DNA of 29,150 nt from JANQRV01 sp964533785 (GCA_964533785.1 CAZHNG010000032.1:1-29150); one strand, 5' to 3'; shown: positions 8,210 to 16,341, counted from the stretch's first letter. Notes: generated by a model from the sequence alone, not told the origin. Program-made: numbers and translations.

Positions 8210-8428
8210 TTATTTATATCTATATGTAATTCTCCCTCTTGATAAATCATAGGGGGACATTTCTACTGCAACCTTGTCGCCCGGAAGAATTCGAATATAA
8301 TTCATTCTCATTTTTCCTGATATCGTAGCTACGATTTGATGATCATTTTCCAGCCTTACTCTAAACATTGCATTGGACAATGCTTCCTCGATAATACCGT
8401 CTTGTTTAATTAAATTCTTTTTTGACAT
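8210..8428 (-). CDS. infA: Translation initiation factor IF-1
   Basis: IF-1 binds the 30S A site and helps IF-2 and IF-3 select the initiator tRNA. The 72 residues form one S1-like OB fold: GIIEEALSNAMFRVRLEN, then GKMRMNYIRILPGDKVAVEMSPYDL and RGRITYRYK. The start at 8428 is just downstream of a good promoter, giving a leader of only about a dozen bases. In transcription order it is followed by rpmJ, rpsM, rpsK and rpsD. This makes it the likely first gene of a separately promoted alpha transcript. Confidence 0.97.
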   Translation of the reverse strand: MSKKNLIKQDGIIEEALSNAMFRVRLENDHQIVATISGKMRMNYIRILPGDKVAVEMSPYDLSRGRITYRYK

Positions 8429-8446
8429 ATTTTAAATTTCGGAGTG

Positions 8447-8479
8447 CAAAGATAGCAAAAAAAGTTTAGATTTCCACAA
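8447..8479 (-). promoter_or_regulatory. Promoter for infA and the alpha genes
   Basis: On the minus strand TATCTTTG (8454-8447) matches the Bacteroidota -7 consensus TAnnTTTG exactly. TTG (8479-8477) lies 22 bases further upstream, so the -33 element is partial. Transcription would start near 8440, about 12 bases before the infA ATG. It lies in the 102-base map-infA gap. Confidence 0.65.
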
Positions 8480-8530
8480 TAAACGAGTGTTAATCATGGA
8501 GAAACAACCTATAGAGTGCATTAAAGGTTT

Positions 8531-9364
8531 CTAAACCTCTAATTCCTGAGGTTGGTACACTCCTATTTCCTTTAAATTTGAGTTGTTCCTTATTGCCTCT
8601 TCTACACCGGTATGGTCGGAAAGAACATCAGCTTTATCCTTGCGAACGGCTACGGTGTGTTCATAATGAGCGGAAGGAAGTTTATCTTTAGTAAAAATAG
8701 ACCATCCGTCATTGCCCTGAAATACTTCCCGCCTTTTCATATTGACCATAGGTTCTATAGCCATCACCAACCCTTCTTTCAATTTTATCCCTCTTCCCCT
8801 TTTGCCGTAATTCATTACCTGTGGTTCTTCGTGCAGTTCTCTGCCAATGCCGTGCCCTACCAGATCTTTAACTACTTTATAATGATTGACTTTTTCAATG
8901 TGATTTTGAACGGCAAAGCCAATATCCCCCAAACGCCTTCCAACGATTGCCTGCTCTATGGCTTTGTACAAAGATTCATTTGTTGCTCTCAGTAATTTCA
9001 TGATATCCTCACTCACATCACCAATGGCGAAAGTATAAGCAGCATCTCCAAAAAAACCATTCATCAAAACACCACAATCCACGGAAACGACATCACCGTC
9101 TTCAAAAGTCATCTTCTCATCTGGAATACCGTGCACTACCACATTATTCTTTGACACACACAAAGTAGTTGGAAAAGTCCCTTTATATCCTTTGAATGCG
9201 GGTTTGGCATTGTGGTCTCTTATAATTTCTTCCGCAGCATCGTCAATTTCCTTACCAGAAATACCTGGTTTTAAAACACTACCAACGTGAGTAAGAACCT
9301 TACATACCAGTAAGCAACTTTGTCTGATCAACTCTATCTCTTCGTCGGTCTTATAAAAGATCAT
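8531..9364 (-). CDS. map: Methionine aminopeptidase type I
   Basis: Removes the initiator methionine from new proteins in the cytoplasm. It has the pita-bread fold, with visible metal ligands D96 (SVDCG), D107 (GDAAYTF), H171 (GHGIG), E204 (AIEPM) and E235 (YEHTVAV), plus the substrate-binding H79 (VVVHGIP). Its 277 residues are slightly longer than the common 250-265, because of an extra C-terminal segment from about 245 onward. It is placed between secY and infA with no adk gene, as is usual in Bacteroidota. The gap to infA contains a promoter, so map may close the spc transcript. Confidence 0.97.
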   Translation of the reverse strand: MIFYKTDEEIELIRQSCLLVCKVLTHVGSVLKPGISGKEIDDAAEEIIRDHNAKPAFKGYKGTFPTTLCVSKNNVVVHGIPDEKMTFEDGDVVSVDCGVLMNGFFGDAAYTFAIGDVSEDIMKLLRATNESLYKAIEQAIVGRRLGDIGFAVQNHIEKVNHYKVVKDLVGHGIGRELHEEPQVMNYGKRGRGIKLKEGLVMAIEPMVNMKRREVFQGNDGWSIFTKDKLPSAHYEHTVAVRKDKADVLSDHTGVEEAIRNNSNLKEIGVYQPQELEV

Positions 9365-9416
9365 AGTAAAAACAGATTAGGATATTTTCTGAATACCTTC
9401 CCAAACACGCAAAAAA

Positions 9417-10781
9417 CTACATTCCTGCACCGATACTTTGCATTTTACTTCTTCCCTGAATTCTTCCTGATTTCACCAGTCCGTCATACCTTCTCATAAG
9501 CAGGTGGCTTTCAATCTGCTGTAAGGTATCCAATACAACGGCTACCAAGATCAACAAAGAAGTACCTCCGAAGAAAATGGCGAATTGTTGGTTAACACCG
9601 AAAGCTGAAGCAAAAGCGGGTAATATGGCGATTATACCTAAGAATATAGACCCCGGCAAAGTAATTCTAGTCGTAATTGCATCGATGAAGTCTGCCGTCT
9701 GCTTACCCGGCTTAACACCAGGAATAAATGCATTGGATCTTTTCAGGTATTCAGAATATTGCTTGGGATCAACGATCAAAGCCGTATATACATAAGTAAA
9801 TGCTACAACAAGGATAAAAGTAATAATAGAGGAAGTCACTGAAAATGGGTTAGTCAATTCTCTAAGCCAGGGATTAGCCGTAATATCCGTATTATTACCA
9901 GCTACGAACTGAACGACAGTTGCAGGAAGGAACATTAAAGCTTGTGCAAAAATGATCGGCATTACTCCCGCGGCATTCACTTTCAAAGGAATATAATCTC
10001 TTACCCCTGAAGTGGGCATAGCGGAAGCCCCCCTGCCTACCATTCTCTTGGCAAACTGAGTCGGTATTTTTCTCACCCCCTGTACGATTAAAACCGTAGC
10101 CATGATAATTAAGAAAAGTAAAGCCAATTCAATCACAAATACCACTAAACCATTATCCAATTGAGCAGTAAATTCGAAAATAAATGCCCCCGGTAGTGAA
10201 GCAATAATACCTACGGTAATTAATAAAGACACACCGTTACCAATACCCCGGTCTGTGATTCGCTCACCTAACCACATGGCGAAAATCGTACCTGCGGATA
10301 AAATAATGAGATTAGCAGCCCAGAAGATAGTTCCGGATATATTAGGATCAACGGCTCCAGGCTGACTCTTAATGTATACCAAATAACTACTACCCTGCAC
10401 CAAGGTAATGGCCAGGGTCAACATCCTGGTTATTTGATTCAGTTTTTTACGACCGGATTCGCCTTCTTTCTTCTGTAGCCGTTGGAAATAAGGAACAGCA
10501 AAACCCAATAACTGAATGATAATGGAGGCTGTAATGTAGGGCATAATTCCCAGTGCAAAAACAGCCGCATTATTAAAGGCACCTCCTGTAAATGCATTCA
10601 CCAATCCTAGAAGGTCGGTAGGACCTGTAGAACCAGTGTTTAAAGCGGAAGGTACGACGCCAGGCAAAACAACGAAGGATCCGAATCTGTAGACCATTAG
10701 CAGCCCAAGCGTGAATAAGATCCTATTCCGCAATTCCTTAATCTTCCAAATATTTTGTAATGTCGCAATCAACTTTTTCAT
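9417..10781 (-). CDS. secY: Protein translocase subunit SecY
   Basis: Forms the channel of the Sec translocon in the inner membrane, with SecE and SecG encoded elsewhere. Its 454 residues fit the family, with ten hydrophobic segments. Family motifs include the N-terminal IRNRILFTLGLLMVYR-like stretch (read as LRNRILFTLGLLMVYRFGS), GIMPYITASIIIQLL in TM2, and WLGERITDRGIGNGVSLLI in the cytoplasmic loop before TM5. It follows rplO by 81 bases and is followed by map after 52. No unusual feature was seen. Confidence 0.98.
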   Translation of the reverse strand: MKKLIATLQNIWKIKELRNRILFTLGLLMVYRFGSFVVLPGVVPSALNTGSTGPTDLLGLVNAFTGGAFNNAAVFALGIMPYITASIIIQLLGFAVPYFQRLQKKEGESGRKKLNQITRMLTLAITLVQGSSYLVYIKSQPGAVDPNISGTIFWAANLIILSAGTIFAMWLGERITDRGIGNGVSLLITVGIIASLPGAFIFEFTAQLDNGLVVFVIELALLFLIIMATVLIVQGVRKIPTQFAKRMVGRGASAMPTSGVRDYIPLKVNAAGVMPIIFAQALMFLPATVVQFVAGNNTDITANPWLRELTNPFSVTSSIITFILVVAFTYVYTALIVDPKQYSEYLKRSNAFIPGVKPGKQTADFIDAITTRITLPGSIFLGIIAILPAFASAFGVNQQFAIFFGGTSLLILVAVVLDTLQQIESHLLMRRYDGLVKSGRIQGRSKMQSIGAGM

Positions 10782-10862
10782 GCTAGTACTATTCTGCCTG
10801 GTGTAGGAAATTCATTTTCCAATAAAATGAGAAATAAATAAGTGCAACTCGTTTCAATACAA

Positions 10863-11315
10863 CTACTGTTCAATAACATTAAGCGTGCCTCCGGCTGCTT
10901 CAATCGCCTCTTTTGCCGAAGCAGAGAAAGCGTGAGCGCTCACGGTCAATTTAGATTTGAGTTCACCAGATCCGAGAATTTTAACCATATCTCTTTTCTT
11001 GATAATCCCTAAGCTACGCAGTGCGTCTACATCAATGTGTTCCAGATCGTATTTCTCAGCAATCGCTTCTAATCTCTCCAGGTTAATAGGATTAAAAACC
11101 TGCTTGTTCGGGTTTTTAAATCCTCTTTTGGGCAAACGCATCTGAAGTGGCATTTGTCCTCCTTCAAAATTTCTTTTCTTTTTATAACCGGAACGCGACT
11201 TAGCCCCTTTATGGCCTCTTCCGGCTGTTCTGCCAGAACCAGCACCTACTCCCCGTGCAATCCGCTTTCTTTTTCTTACTGATCCTTTTGCTGGTTTAAG
11301 TGTATGAAGTTTCAT
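10863..11315 (-). CDS. rplO: 50S ribosomal protein L15
   Basis: Large-subunit protein that binds 23S rRNA and organises the central region during late assembly. The 150 residues begin MKLHTLKPAKGSVRKRKRIARG. The Gly/Arg-rich extension GVGAGSGRTAGRGHKGAKSR is followed by GGQMPLQMRLPKRGF. The C-terminal globular domain ends with LNVIEQ. It sits between rpmD (57 bases upstream) and secY, the standard spc order. Nothing is atypical. Confidence 0.98.
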   Translation of the reverse strand: MKLHTLKPAKGSVRKRKRIARGVGAGSGRTAGRGHKGAKSRSGYKKKRNFEGGQMPLQMRLPKRGFKNPNKQVFNPINLERLEAIAEKYDLEHIDVDALRSLGIIKKRDMVKILGSGELKSKLTVSAHAFSASAKEAIEAAGGTLNVIEQ

Positions 11316-11372
11316 ATTTCTATCCCTTTAGAACAGTCAAACAATACGTTTAACCACGATTAATATTTATGC

Positions 11373-11558
11373 TCAAGAAGTCAATTCCTCAACAGTAACC
11401 AAATGCTGGATCTTGTCTATCATTCCCAGAATTTGCGGAGTTGATTCATGAATTACACTTTGGTTTATTTTTCTAAGCCCCAGCGCTTCCATGGTAGCTT
11501 TTTGCTTCTTAGGCCGGTCAATTAGACTTTTTATTTGTGTAATTTTGATCTTAGCCAT
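11373..11558 (-). CDS. rpmD: 50S ribosomal protein L30
   Basis: Small large-subunit protein of the L30 fold. Its 61 residues have the expected length and carry the family pattern: IKITQIKSLIDRPKKQKATMEALGLRK, then TPQILGMIDKIQHLVTVEE. There is no cysteine or extension. It follows rpsE by 41 bases and precedes rplO, as in the classical spc operon. The short length leaves little else to read, but the place and motif make the call secure. Confidence 0.96.
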   Translation of the reverse strand: MAKIKITQIKSLIDRPKKQKATMEALGLRKINQSVIHESTPQILGMIDKIQHLVTVEELTS

Positions 11559-11599
11559 GATAGTTAATTTGTCTGTTGTGTAAATAACCTGCCCGATAG

Positions 11600-12118
11600 T
11601 TAACCATTAAAAACTTTTTCTAAAGGTAAATTTCTTTGCTTAGCGATTTGAAATGGGCTTCTCAACTTTGACAAAGCATCAATCGTTGCTTTCACAACAT
11701 TATGAGGGTTTGAAGACCCTTGAGATTTTGCCAGCACATTGTGGATCCCTGCCATATCGAGAACGGCACGCATGGCGCCACCCGCAATTACACCGGTACC
11801 GTCGGAAGCAGGTTTGATCAACACTTTTCCTGCGCCGTATTTACCCTTCTGTTCATGGGGAATCGTTCCCTTATATATAGGTACTTTAATCAAATTCTTC
11901 TTTGCATCATCAACTGCTTTAGAAATTGCTTCTGATACATCCCGAGCTTTACCCAGACCATGGCCGACAGTTCCCTTGCCATCACCAACGATAACAATAG
12001 CCGCAAAACTAAAAGTTCTACCTCCTTTCGTCACTTTCGCTACCCTGTTGAGGTTTACTAATTTTTCCTTTAATTCTGTTTCTGCCGGCTTTATTCTATT
12101 TTTATTGCTGTTTGCCAT
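11600..12118 (-). CDS. rpsE: 30S ribosomal protein S5
   Basis: Small-subunit protein near the mRNA entry channel that affects decoding accuracy. The 172 residues have the double-stranded-RNA-binding half with VNRVAKVTKGGRTFSFAAIV and VGDGKGTVGHGLGKARDVSEAI. The C-terminal half has GAMRAVLDMAGIHNVLAKSQGSSNP. The loop VTKGGRTFSF, where spectinomycin-resistance changes occur in other bacteria, looks wild-type. It lies 23 bases after rplR and 41 before rpmD. Confidence 0.98.
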   Translation of the reverse strand: MANSNKNRIKPAETELKEKLVNLNRVAKVTKGGRTFSFAAIVIVGDGKGTVGHGLGKARDVSEAISKAVDDAKKNLIKVPIYKGTIPHEQKGKYGAGKVLIKPASDGTGVIAGGAMRAVLDMAGIHNVLAKSQGSSNPHNVVKATIDALSKLRSPFQIAKQRNLPLEKVFNG

Positions 12119-12141
12119 TTAAATACGAGATTAGATATTCA

Positions 12142-12495
12142 TTAAAATTTTAGACCAATTTCGCGTGCTCCATCGGCCAATGCCTTTACTCTTCCGTGAT
12201 AAAGATAACCTGAGCGATCAAAAACTACTCTATCGATGTTTTTTTCCAATAATTTTTTTGCGATTATCTTTCCAACTTCAGCAGACTGCTCCACTTTAGT
12301 CTTAGATTTATCAACAGAAGGATCATTAGACGATGCGAACTCCAGAGTAAATCCTTTAGTATCATCAATTACCTGACAGTAAATAGCTTTATTACTTCTG
12401 AAAACGCTAAGACGGGGAATTTCAGATGTACCAATAATTTTCTTTCTAATTCTTTTTCTGATCTTTTCTCTCCGCCTGACTTTTGAAAAACTCAT
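12142..12495 (-). CDS. rplR: 50S ribosomal protein L18
   Basis: Binds 5S rRNA and joins it to the central protuberance with L5 and L25. The 117 residues begin with a basic arm (KVRRREKIRKRIRKKI). The core has PRLSVFRSNKAIYCQVIDD and ends with the conserved DRSGYLYHGRVKALADGARE and IGLKF. It follows rplF by 84 bases, the widest gap within the spc part after rplO-secY; I saw no clear promoter or hairpin there. Confidence 0.98.
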   Translation of the reverse strand: MSFSKVRRREKIRKRIRKKIIGTSEIPRLSVFRSNKAIYCQVIDDTKGFTLEFASSNDPSVDKSKTKVEQSAEVGKIIAKKLLEKNIDRVVFDRSGYLYHGRVKALADGAREIGLKF

Positions 12496-12579
12496 GATCT
12501 TTTATTTAAGTTTTAGTGAAATACGATGGTAATGTATTTCCCAAAACACATTTTATATTTAGAACAAAGTTTAACTGCA

Positions 12580-13134
12580 TTATTTTCCAGCAGCTTTACC
12601 AACCTTACGCCTGATTTCTTCACCAACAAAACGAATACCTTTTCCTTTGTAAGGCTCAGGCTTTCTGAAAGCTCGGATTTTAGCTGCTATTTGCCCCAAC
12701 AATTGCTTATCAGGACTCTCCAAAATAATCACCGGATTTTTTCCTTTTTCCGTCTTGGTTTCCAACTTTACTTCATTAGGAACCGCAAACATGATAGGAT
12801 GTGAATACCCCAGGGAAAGTTCAAGCAATTGTCCATGATTATTTGCCCTGTATCCTACTCCCACTAACTCAAGCTCTTTTCGGTACGGTGTTGCAACTCC
12901 TATTACCATGTTATTGATAAGGGCCCGGTACAAACCATGCATTGCCAGGTGGCGCTTTTGTTCGGTAGGACGGCTTAAGGTCAAAACTCCGTCCTTGACT
13001 TCTACGCTGAGATCAGGACTTACCTGTTGCATCAATTCACCTTTAGGTCCTTTGACTGTAATCATATTCCCTTTGCTCACATTAATTTCTACTCCACTAG
13101 GTATTTGAATCGGAGCCTTACCTACTCTTGACAT
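12580..13134 (-). CDS. rplF: 50S ribosomal protein L6
   Basis: Large-subunit protein near the factor-binding site, contacting the sarcin-ricin loop. The 184 residues show two L6 repeats. The start is MSRVGKAPIQIPSGVEI with VKGPKGEL, and the second repeat ends in the family signature EPYKGKGIRFVGEEIRRKVGKAAGK. The length is close to the E. coli protein (177). It is preceded by rpsH (32 bases) and followed by rplR. Nothing is unusual. Confidence 0.98.
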   Translation of the reverse strand: MSRVGKAPIQIPSGVEINVSKGNMITVKGPKGELMQQVSPDLSVEVKDGVLTLSRPTEQKRHLAMHGLYRALINNMVIGVATPYRKELELVGVGYRANNHGQLLELSLGYSHPIMFAVPNEVKLETKTEKGKNPVIILESPDKQLLGQIAAKIRAFRKPEPYKGKGIRFVGEEIRRKVGKAAGK

Positions 13135-13166
13135 AATGAAATAATTTTATGCTTCAGATATATTTT

Positions 13167-13568
13167 CTAATAGACGTAACACAACAACTCTCCACCAACA
13201 TTTTGAGCTCTGGCCTCTTTATCAGTCATCACCCCTCTGGAAGTCGAAACAATAGCAACGCCAAGTCCGTTGATGACCCGAGGAATATCACCAGCCTTAG
13301 AATATTTCCTCAATCCGGGCTTACTGATACGAGCTAATTTTCTGATGGCAGGCTGCTTAGTGACAGAATCGTATTTAAGAGCGATCTTGATCAATGGAAA
13401 TTTACCAGATTCATCGAATTTATACTTATAGATGAATCCTTGGTCATATAATATTTCCGTTATTCTCTTCTTCAAATTGGAAGCAGGAATGTCAACAATC
13501 CGGTGACCAGCTTGCTGCGCATTACGGATTCTTGTTAGATAATCAGCTATAGGATCGGTTACTACCAT
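13167..13568 (-). CDS. rpsH: 30S ribosomal protein S8
   Basis: Primary 16S rRNA binding protein, and the spc-operon translational repressor in E. coli. The 133 residues begin MVVTDPIADYLTRIRNAQQAGH. The C-terminal domain carries the family signature VISTSRGVMTDKEAR in the form VAIVSTSRGVMTDKEARAQN, ending GGELLCYVY. In E. coli the S8 target lies at the start of rplE; I did not detect an equivalent fold here by eye. The gene lies between rpsN and rplF. Confidence 0.98.
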   Translation of the reverse strand: MVVTDPIADYLTRIRNAQQAGHRIVDIPASNLKKRITEILYDQGFIYKYKFDESGKFPLIKIALKYDSVTKQPAIRKLARISKPGLRKYSKAGDIPRVINGLGVAIVSTSRGVMTDKEARAQNVGGELLCYVY

Positions 13569-13603
13569 TTTTCTTTAAATTAAGTTCAAACGAGTCGCTG
13601 TTT

Positions 13604-13873
13604 CTACCAGCTTGCTTTTGTTACGCCAGGGATCTTACCATCCAGTGCCATTTCTCTGAACTTTACCCTGCAAATTCCAAATTGGCGCATATATCCTTTA
13701 GGTCGTCCGGTCAAACCACAACGGTTATGCAAACGAACCGGATTAGAATTACGAGGTAATTTATCTAATTCATCCCAGCGACCTTCTTCTTTCAATTGTT
13801 TACGAAGTTCAGCGTATTTATTCACTAATCTTTGACGCTTTTTTTCTCTTGCGATAACAGACTTTCTAGCCAT
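13604..13873 (-). CDS. rpsN: 30S ribosomal protein S14, zinc-free long form
   Basis: Head protein of the small subunit. Its 89 residues are the long form; the short zinc form has about 61. The C-terminal part reads NRCGLTGRPKGYMRQFGICR and lacks the paired CxxC motifs, so no zinc site can form. The N-terminal half, MARKSVIAREKKRQRLVNKY, is the insert typical of the long type. It follows rplE by 17 bases. The same zinc-free choice is seen in L36 and S4 of this window. Confidence 0.97.
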   Translation of the reverse strand: MARKSVIAREKKRQRLVNKYAELRKQLKEEGRWDELDKLPRNSNPVRLHNRCGLTGRPKGYMRQFGICRVKFREMALDGKIPGVTKASW

Positions 13874-13890
13874 AGCTTAATCTGATTTTT

Positions 13891-14448
13891 TTAATTACGT
13901 TGATTTTTAAAGGGCATACCCATTAATTTCAAAAGGGCAAGTGCTTCGGCATCGGTAGGAGCAGAGGTAACAAAAGTGATATCCATTCCTGAAATTTTAC
14001 TTATTTTATCAAGGTCTATTTCAGGGAAGATGATCTGTTCTGTTATTCCCACAGTATAGTTTCCTCTACCGTCAAAACTTTTATCACTAATACCACGAAA
14101 GTCTCTAACTCGCGGAAGAGCAACACTAATAAAGCGGTCGAGAAATTCGTACATCCGCTCATTTCTCAGCGTAACTTTTGCACCGATGGTCATTCCCTCC
14201 CTTAACTTAAAGTTCGAAACGGATTTCTTCGCTTTCGTCGGTACAGCTTTTTGCCCCGCAATAATGGTCATTTCCTTCAATGCGTTTTCAACCAGTTTTT
14301 TATCCTGAGTAGCTGCACCTACTCCCTGATTGATGCATATTTTATTGATCTTAGGCACCTGCATGATACTTTTGTACTGGAATTGCTCCATCAAAGCAGG
14401 TACAACTTCCTCTTTGTATTTTTTCTTAAGTCTTGGAACGTAGCTCAT
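13891..14448 (-). CDS. rplE: 50S ribosomal protein L5
   Basis: Binds 5S rRNA and forms a bridge with S13 at the head. The 185 residues include the family signature NKICINQGVGAATQDKKLVE, then AGQKAVPTKAKKSVSNFKLR and GMTIGAKVTLRNERMYEFLD. The end KLMGMPFKNQRN is standard. The start codon overlaps the rplX stop by one base (TGATG), which suggests translational coupling. It is followed by rpsN after 17 bases. Confidence 0.98.
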   Translation of the reverse strand: MSYVPRLKKKYKEEVVPALMEQFQYKSIMQVPKINKICINQGVGAATQDKKLVENALKEMTIIAGQKAVPTKAKKSVSNFKLREGMTIGAKVTLRNERMYEFLDRFISVALPRVRDFRGISDKSFDGRGNYTVGITEQIIFPEIDLDKISKISGMDITFVTSAPTDAEALALLKLMGMPFKNQRN

Positions 14449-14804
14449 CAGTTAATGATTTCTCCTGATTTTTTTGAATAACGAACTGATTCACCATCAT
14501 CAGTACGTTTCTTACCTACCCTTGTCGGTTCTCCCGTTTTAGGGTCAACCAACATTAAATTGGAGATATGAATCGGCATCGGCTTTTCAATGATACCGCC
14601 TTCATCATTTTGAGAAGGCTTAGTATGCCTTTTCACCATATTCACATCTTCAACAATAGCCTTATTAATTTTAGGGAATACCTCGAGAACTTCTCTAGGT
14701 CTGTCTAATTGCTTGTAATCACCAGAGATGACTACAACCCTGTCGCCCTTTTTAATTTTGAGCTTAGAAGGCTTTGTATTTTTCTTTTTTCCACTCTTTG
14801 CCAT
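14448..14804 (-). CDS. rplX: 50S ribosomal protein L24
   Basis: Assembly initiator of the large subunit, near the tunnel exit. Its 118 residues are somewhat longer than the E. coli form (104). It has a Lys/Ser-rich start MAKSGKKKNTKPSKLKIKKG and the KOW motif GDRVVVISGDYK (about 20-31). It continues with VNMVKRHTKPSQNDEGGIIEKPMPIHISNL, split over about residues 55-85. The stop overlaps the rplE start. rplN lies 14 bases before it. Confidence 0.98.
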   Translation of the reverse strand: MAKSGKKKNTKPSKLKIKKGDRVVVISGDYKQLDRPREVLEVFPKINKAIVEDVNMVKRHTKPSQNDEGGIIEKPMPIHISNLMLVDPKTGEPTRVGKKRTDDGESVRYSKKSGEIIN

Positions 14805-14818
14805 AATCCTTATATATT

Positions 14819-15184
14819 TTAGAGTACCTCTGGTGCAAGTGAAACAATTCTCATGTAATCTCTTTCCCTTAGCTCTCTCGCTACCGGCCCGAAAATACGC
14901 GTTCCCCGCGGTTCATCTGCAGCAGTTAATAGAACGACGGCGTTATCATCAAACCTGATATAAGAGCCGTCCTTTCTTCTGATCTCTTTTTTTGTTCTTA
15001 CTATAACAGCCCTTGACACAGCTCCTTTTTTGATACCTCCGGGGCTTGCCTCTTTAACGGTAACAACTATTTTATCTCCAATACTTGCATAACGCCTTTT
15101 GGAGCCCCCGAGCACCCTGATGCACAGTACTTCCTTAGCACCGCTGTTATCGGCTACGCTTAACCTTGATTCTGACTGGATCAT
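14819..15184 (-). CDS. rplN: 50S ribosomal protein L14
   Basis: Large-subunit protein at the intersubunit face, contacting 16S rRNA helix 14. The 121 residues match the family exactly. The start is MIQSESRLSVADNSGAKEVL. The middle is GDKIVVTVKEASPGGIKKG. The end, GTRIFGPVARELRERDYMRI, is followed by VSLAPEVL. It starts the classical spc operon in E. coli. Here it follows rpsQ by only 37 bases with no clear promoter, so the S10 and spc parts look fused. Confidence 0.98.
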   Translation of the reverse strand: MIQSESRLSVADNSGAKEVLCIRVLGGSKRRYASIGDKIVVTVKEASPGGIKKGAVSRAVIVRTKKEIRRKDGSYIRFDDNAVVLLTAADEPRGTRIFGPVARELRERDYMRIVSLAPEVL

Positions 15185-15221
15185 TCTTAATTAACTTTGT
15201 AGATTAAGAGAACAAATATTG

Positions 15222-15500
15222 TTATTTAGCCCTTTCGAGAATTTCGACAAGACTCCACCTTTTCTTTTTGCTGAGTGGCCTGGACTCCGTAATTCTTACC
15301 TTATCTCCTTCGTTGCAATCGTTATTCTCATCATGAACGAAGAATTTTTTAGTCTTTTTCACATACTTACCATAGATTGGGTGACGCAACCTACGTTCCA
15401 CAGCTACCGTAATGGTCTTATCCATTTTATTGCTTACCACAACTCCGATTCGTTGCTTCCGCACTTTTTTATCCTCTGTTGTTGTTATTTCTTCTGACAT
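15222..15500 (-). CDS. rpsQ: 30S ribosomal protein S17
   Basis: Primary 16S rRNA binding protein of the OB fold. The 92 residues include the family signature VRITESRPLSKKKRWSLVEI and the earlier GVVVSNKMDKTITVAVERR. A short N-terminal extension, MSEEITTTEDKKVRKQRI, makes it slightly longer than the E. coli protein (84). It follows rpmC by 29 bases and ends the S10-type part of the cluster. Nothing is unusual. Confidence 0.98.
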   Translation of the reverse strand: MSEEITTTEDKKVRKQRIGVVVSNKMDKTITVAVERRLRHPIYGKYVKKTKKFFVHDENNDCNEGDKVRITESRPLSKKKRWSLVEILERAK

Positions 15501-15529
15501 AACTTATTATTTAACTAGCCAGCTTAAAA

Positions 15530-15808
15530 TTATCTTTTAGAACCTCTTCTTTGCCTTCTTCTTCTAGCTCTTATCCTGGAACGATTTGCCAATTGCTCCT
15601 CGGACATTTCTGCTAATTCTCTTCGGCGGATCTCTGTTTTAATCCGCGCAATATCTCTTCTCACTTCACGCAACTGCAATGGATCATCCAGACCTTTGAC
15701 CGCATGATCAAATTTCATTTTCAGGTAATCATTTTCAGTAGCCTCCAATTCGCTTTGCAGTTCTTCGGTACTGTAATCTTGTAGTTCAATATATTTTTTT
15801 GATGCCAT
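15530..15808 (-). CDS. rpmC: 50S ribosomal protein L29 with basic tail
   Basis: Large-subunit protein at the tunnel exit, next to the docking site for trigger factor and SRP. The core has two antiparallel helices, with DYSTEELQSELEATENDYLK and the L29 signature LREVRRDIARIKTEIRRRE. Its 92 residues exceed the usual 62-70. The extra 25 or so at the C terminus are highly basic, ending RARRRRQRRGSKR. With the tails on L17 and S3, it is one of three charged C-terminal extensions here. Confidence 0.97.
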   Translation of the reverse strand: MASKKYIELQDYSTEELQSELEATENDYLKMKFDHAVKGLDDPLQLREVRRDIARIKTEIRRRELAEMSEEQLANRSRIRARRRRQRRGSKR

Positions 15809-15840
15809 TGCTCATTTCGATTTAAATAGTTTGCAAAAGA

Positions 15841-16260
15841 TTACCCGACATAATCAGGACGCGTTACTATTTTAGTTAGAACCGGCAGCTTCTGCGCGGC
15901 AAGTCGTAATGCTTCCTTAGCAGTATCTTCATTGACACCGTCAATTTCAAACATAACCCTGCCTGGTTTAATAACAGCTACGTAGTGGTCTAAGGCTCCT
16001 TTCCCTTTACCCATTCTTACCTCTTGAGGTTTGGACGTAATGGGCTTATCCGGAAATATTCTGATCCAGACTTTTCCTTCCCTCTTCATGAATCTGGTCA
16101 TAGCAATACGGGCAGCTTCGATCTGCCTGTTAGTTATCCGGCCCTCAGTTATTGCTTTTAATCCAAAAGAACCAAAAGACACTTTACTTCCCCTGTAGGC
16201 GAGGCCTTTGATCCTCCCTTTCTGCTGCTTGCGATACTTTGTTCTTTTCGGTTGTAACAT
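15841..16260 (-). CDS. rplP: 50S ribosomal protein L16
   Basis: Large-subunit protein that helps shape the A-site region, and a late assembly protein. The 139 residues begin MLQPKRTKYRKQQKGRIKGL. They include MTRFMKREGKVWIRIFPDKP and the family signature RMGKGKGALDHYVAVIKPG. The expected Arg hydroxylation region (VRMGKG) is intact. It follows rpsC by 81 bases; a possible -7 promoter element lies in that gap. It is followed by rpmC after 32 bases. Confidence 0.98.
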   Translation of the reverse strand: MLQPKRTKYRKQQKGRIKGLAYRGSKVSFGSFGLKAITEGRITNRQIEAARIAMTRFMKREGKVWIRIFPDKPITSKPQEVRMGKGKGALDHYVAVIKPGRVMFEIDGVNEDTAKEALRLAAQKLPVLTKIVTRPDYVG

Positions 16261-16313
16261 GGTGCTAAATTTTTATCTTTTGAGGCTAATTTCAAGTGCT
16301 TAGAAAAGCGCGG

Positions 16314-16321
16314 CAAAGATA
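16314..16321 (-). promoter_or_regulatory. Possible internal -7 promoter element before rplP
   Basis: TATCTTTG on the minus strand is an exact TAnnTTTG match within the 81-base rpsC-rplP gap. A start near 16307 would give a leader of about 47 bases. No TTTG or TTG lies at the expected upstream distance, so it may be chance. Confidence 0.3.
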
Positions 16322-16341
16322 AGGTAATTATTTGATTATTA

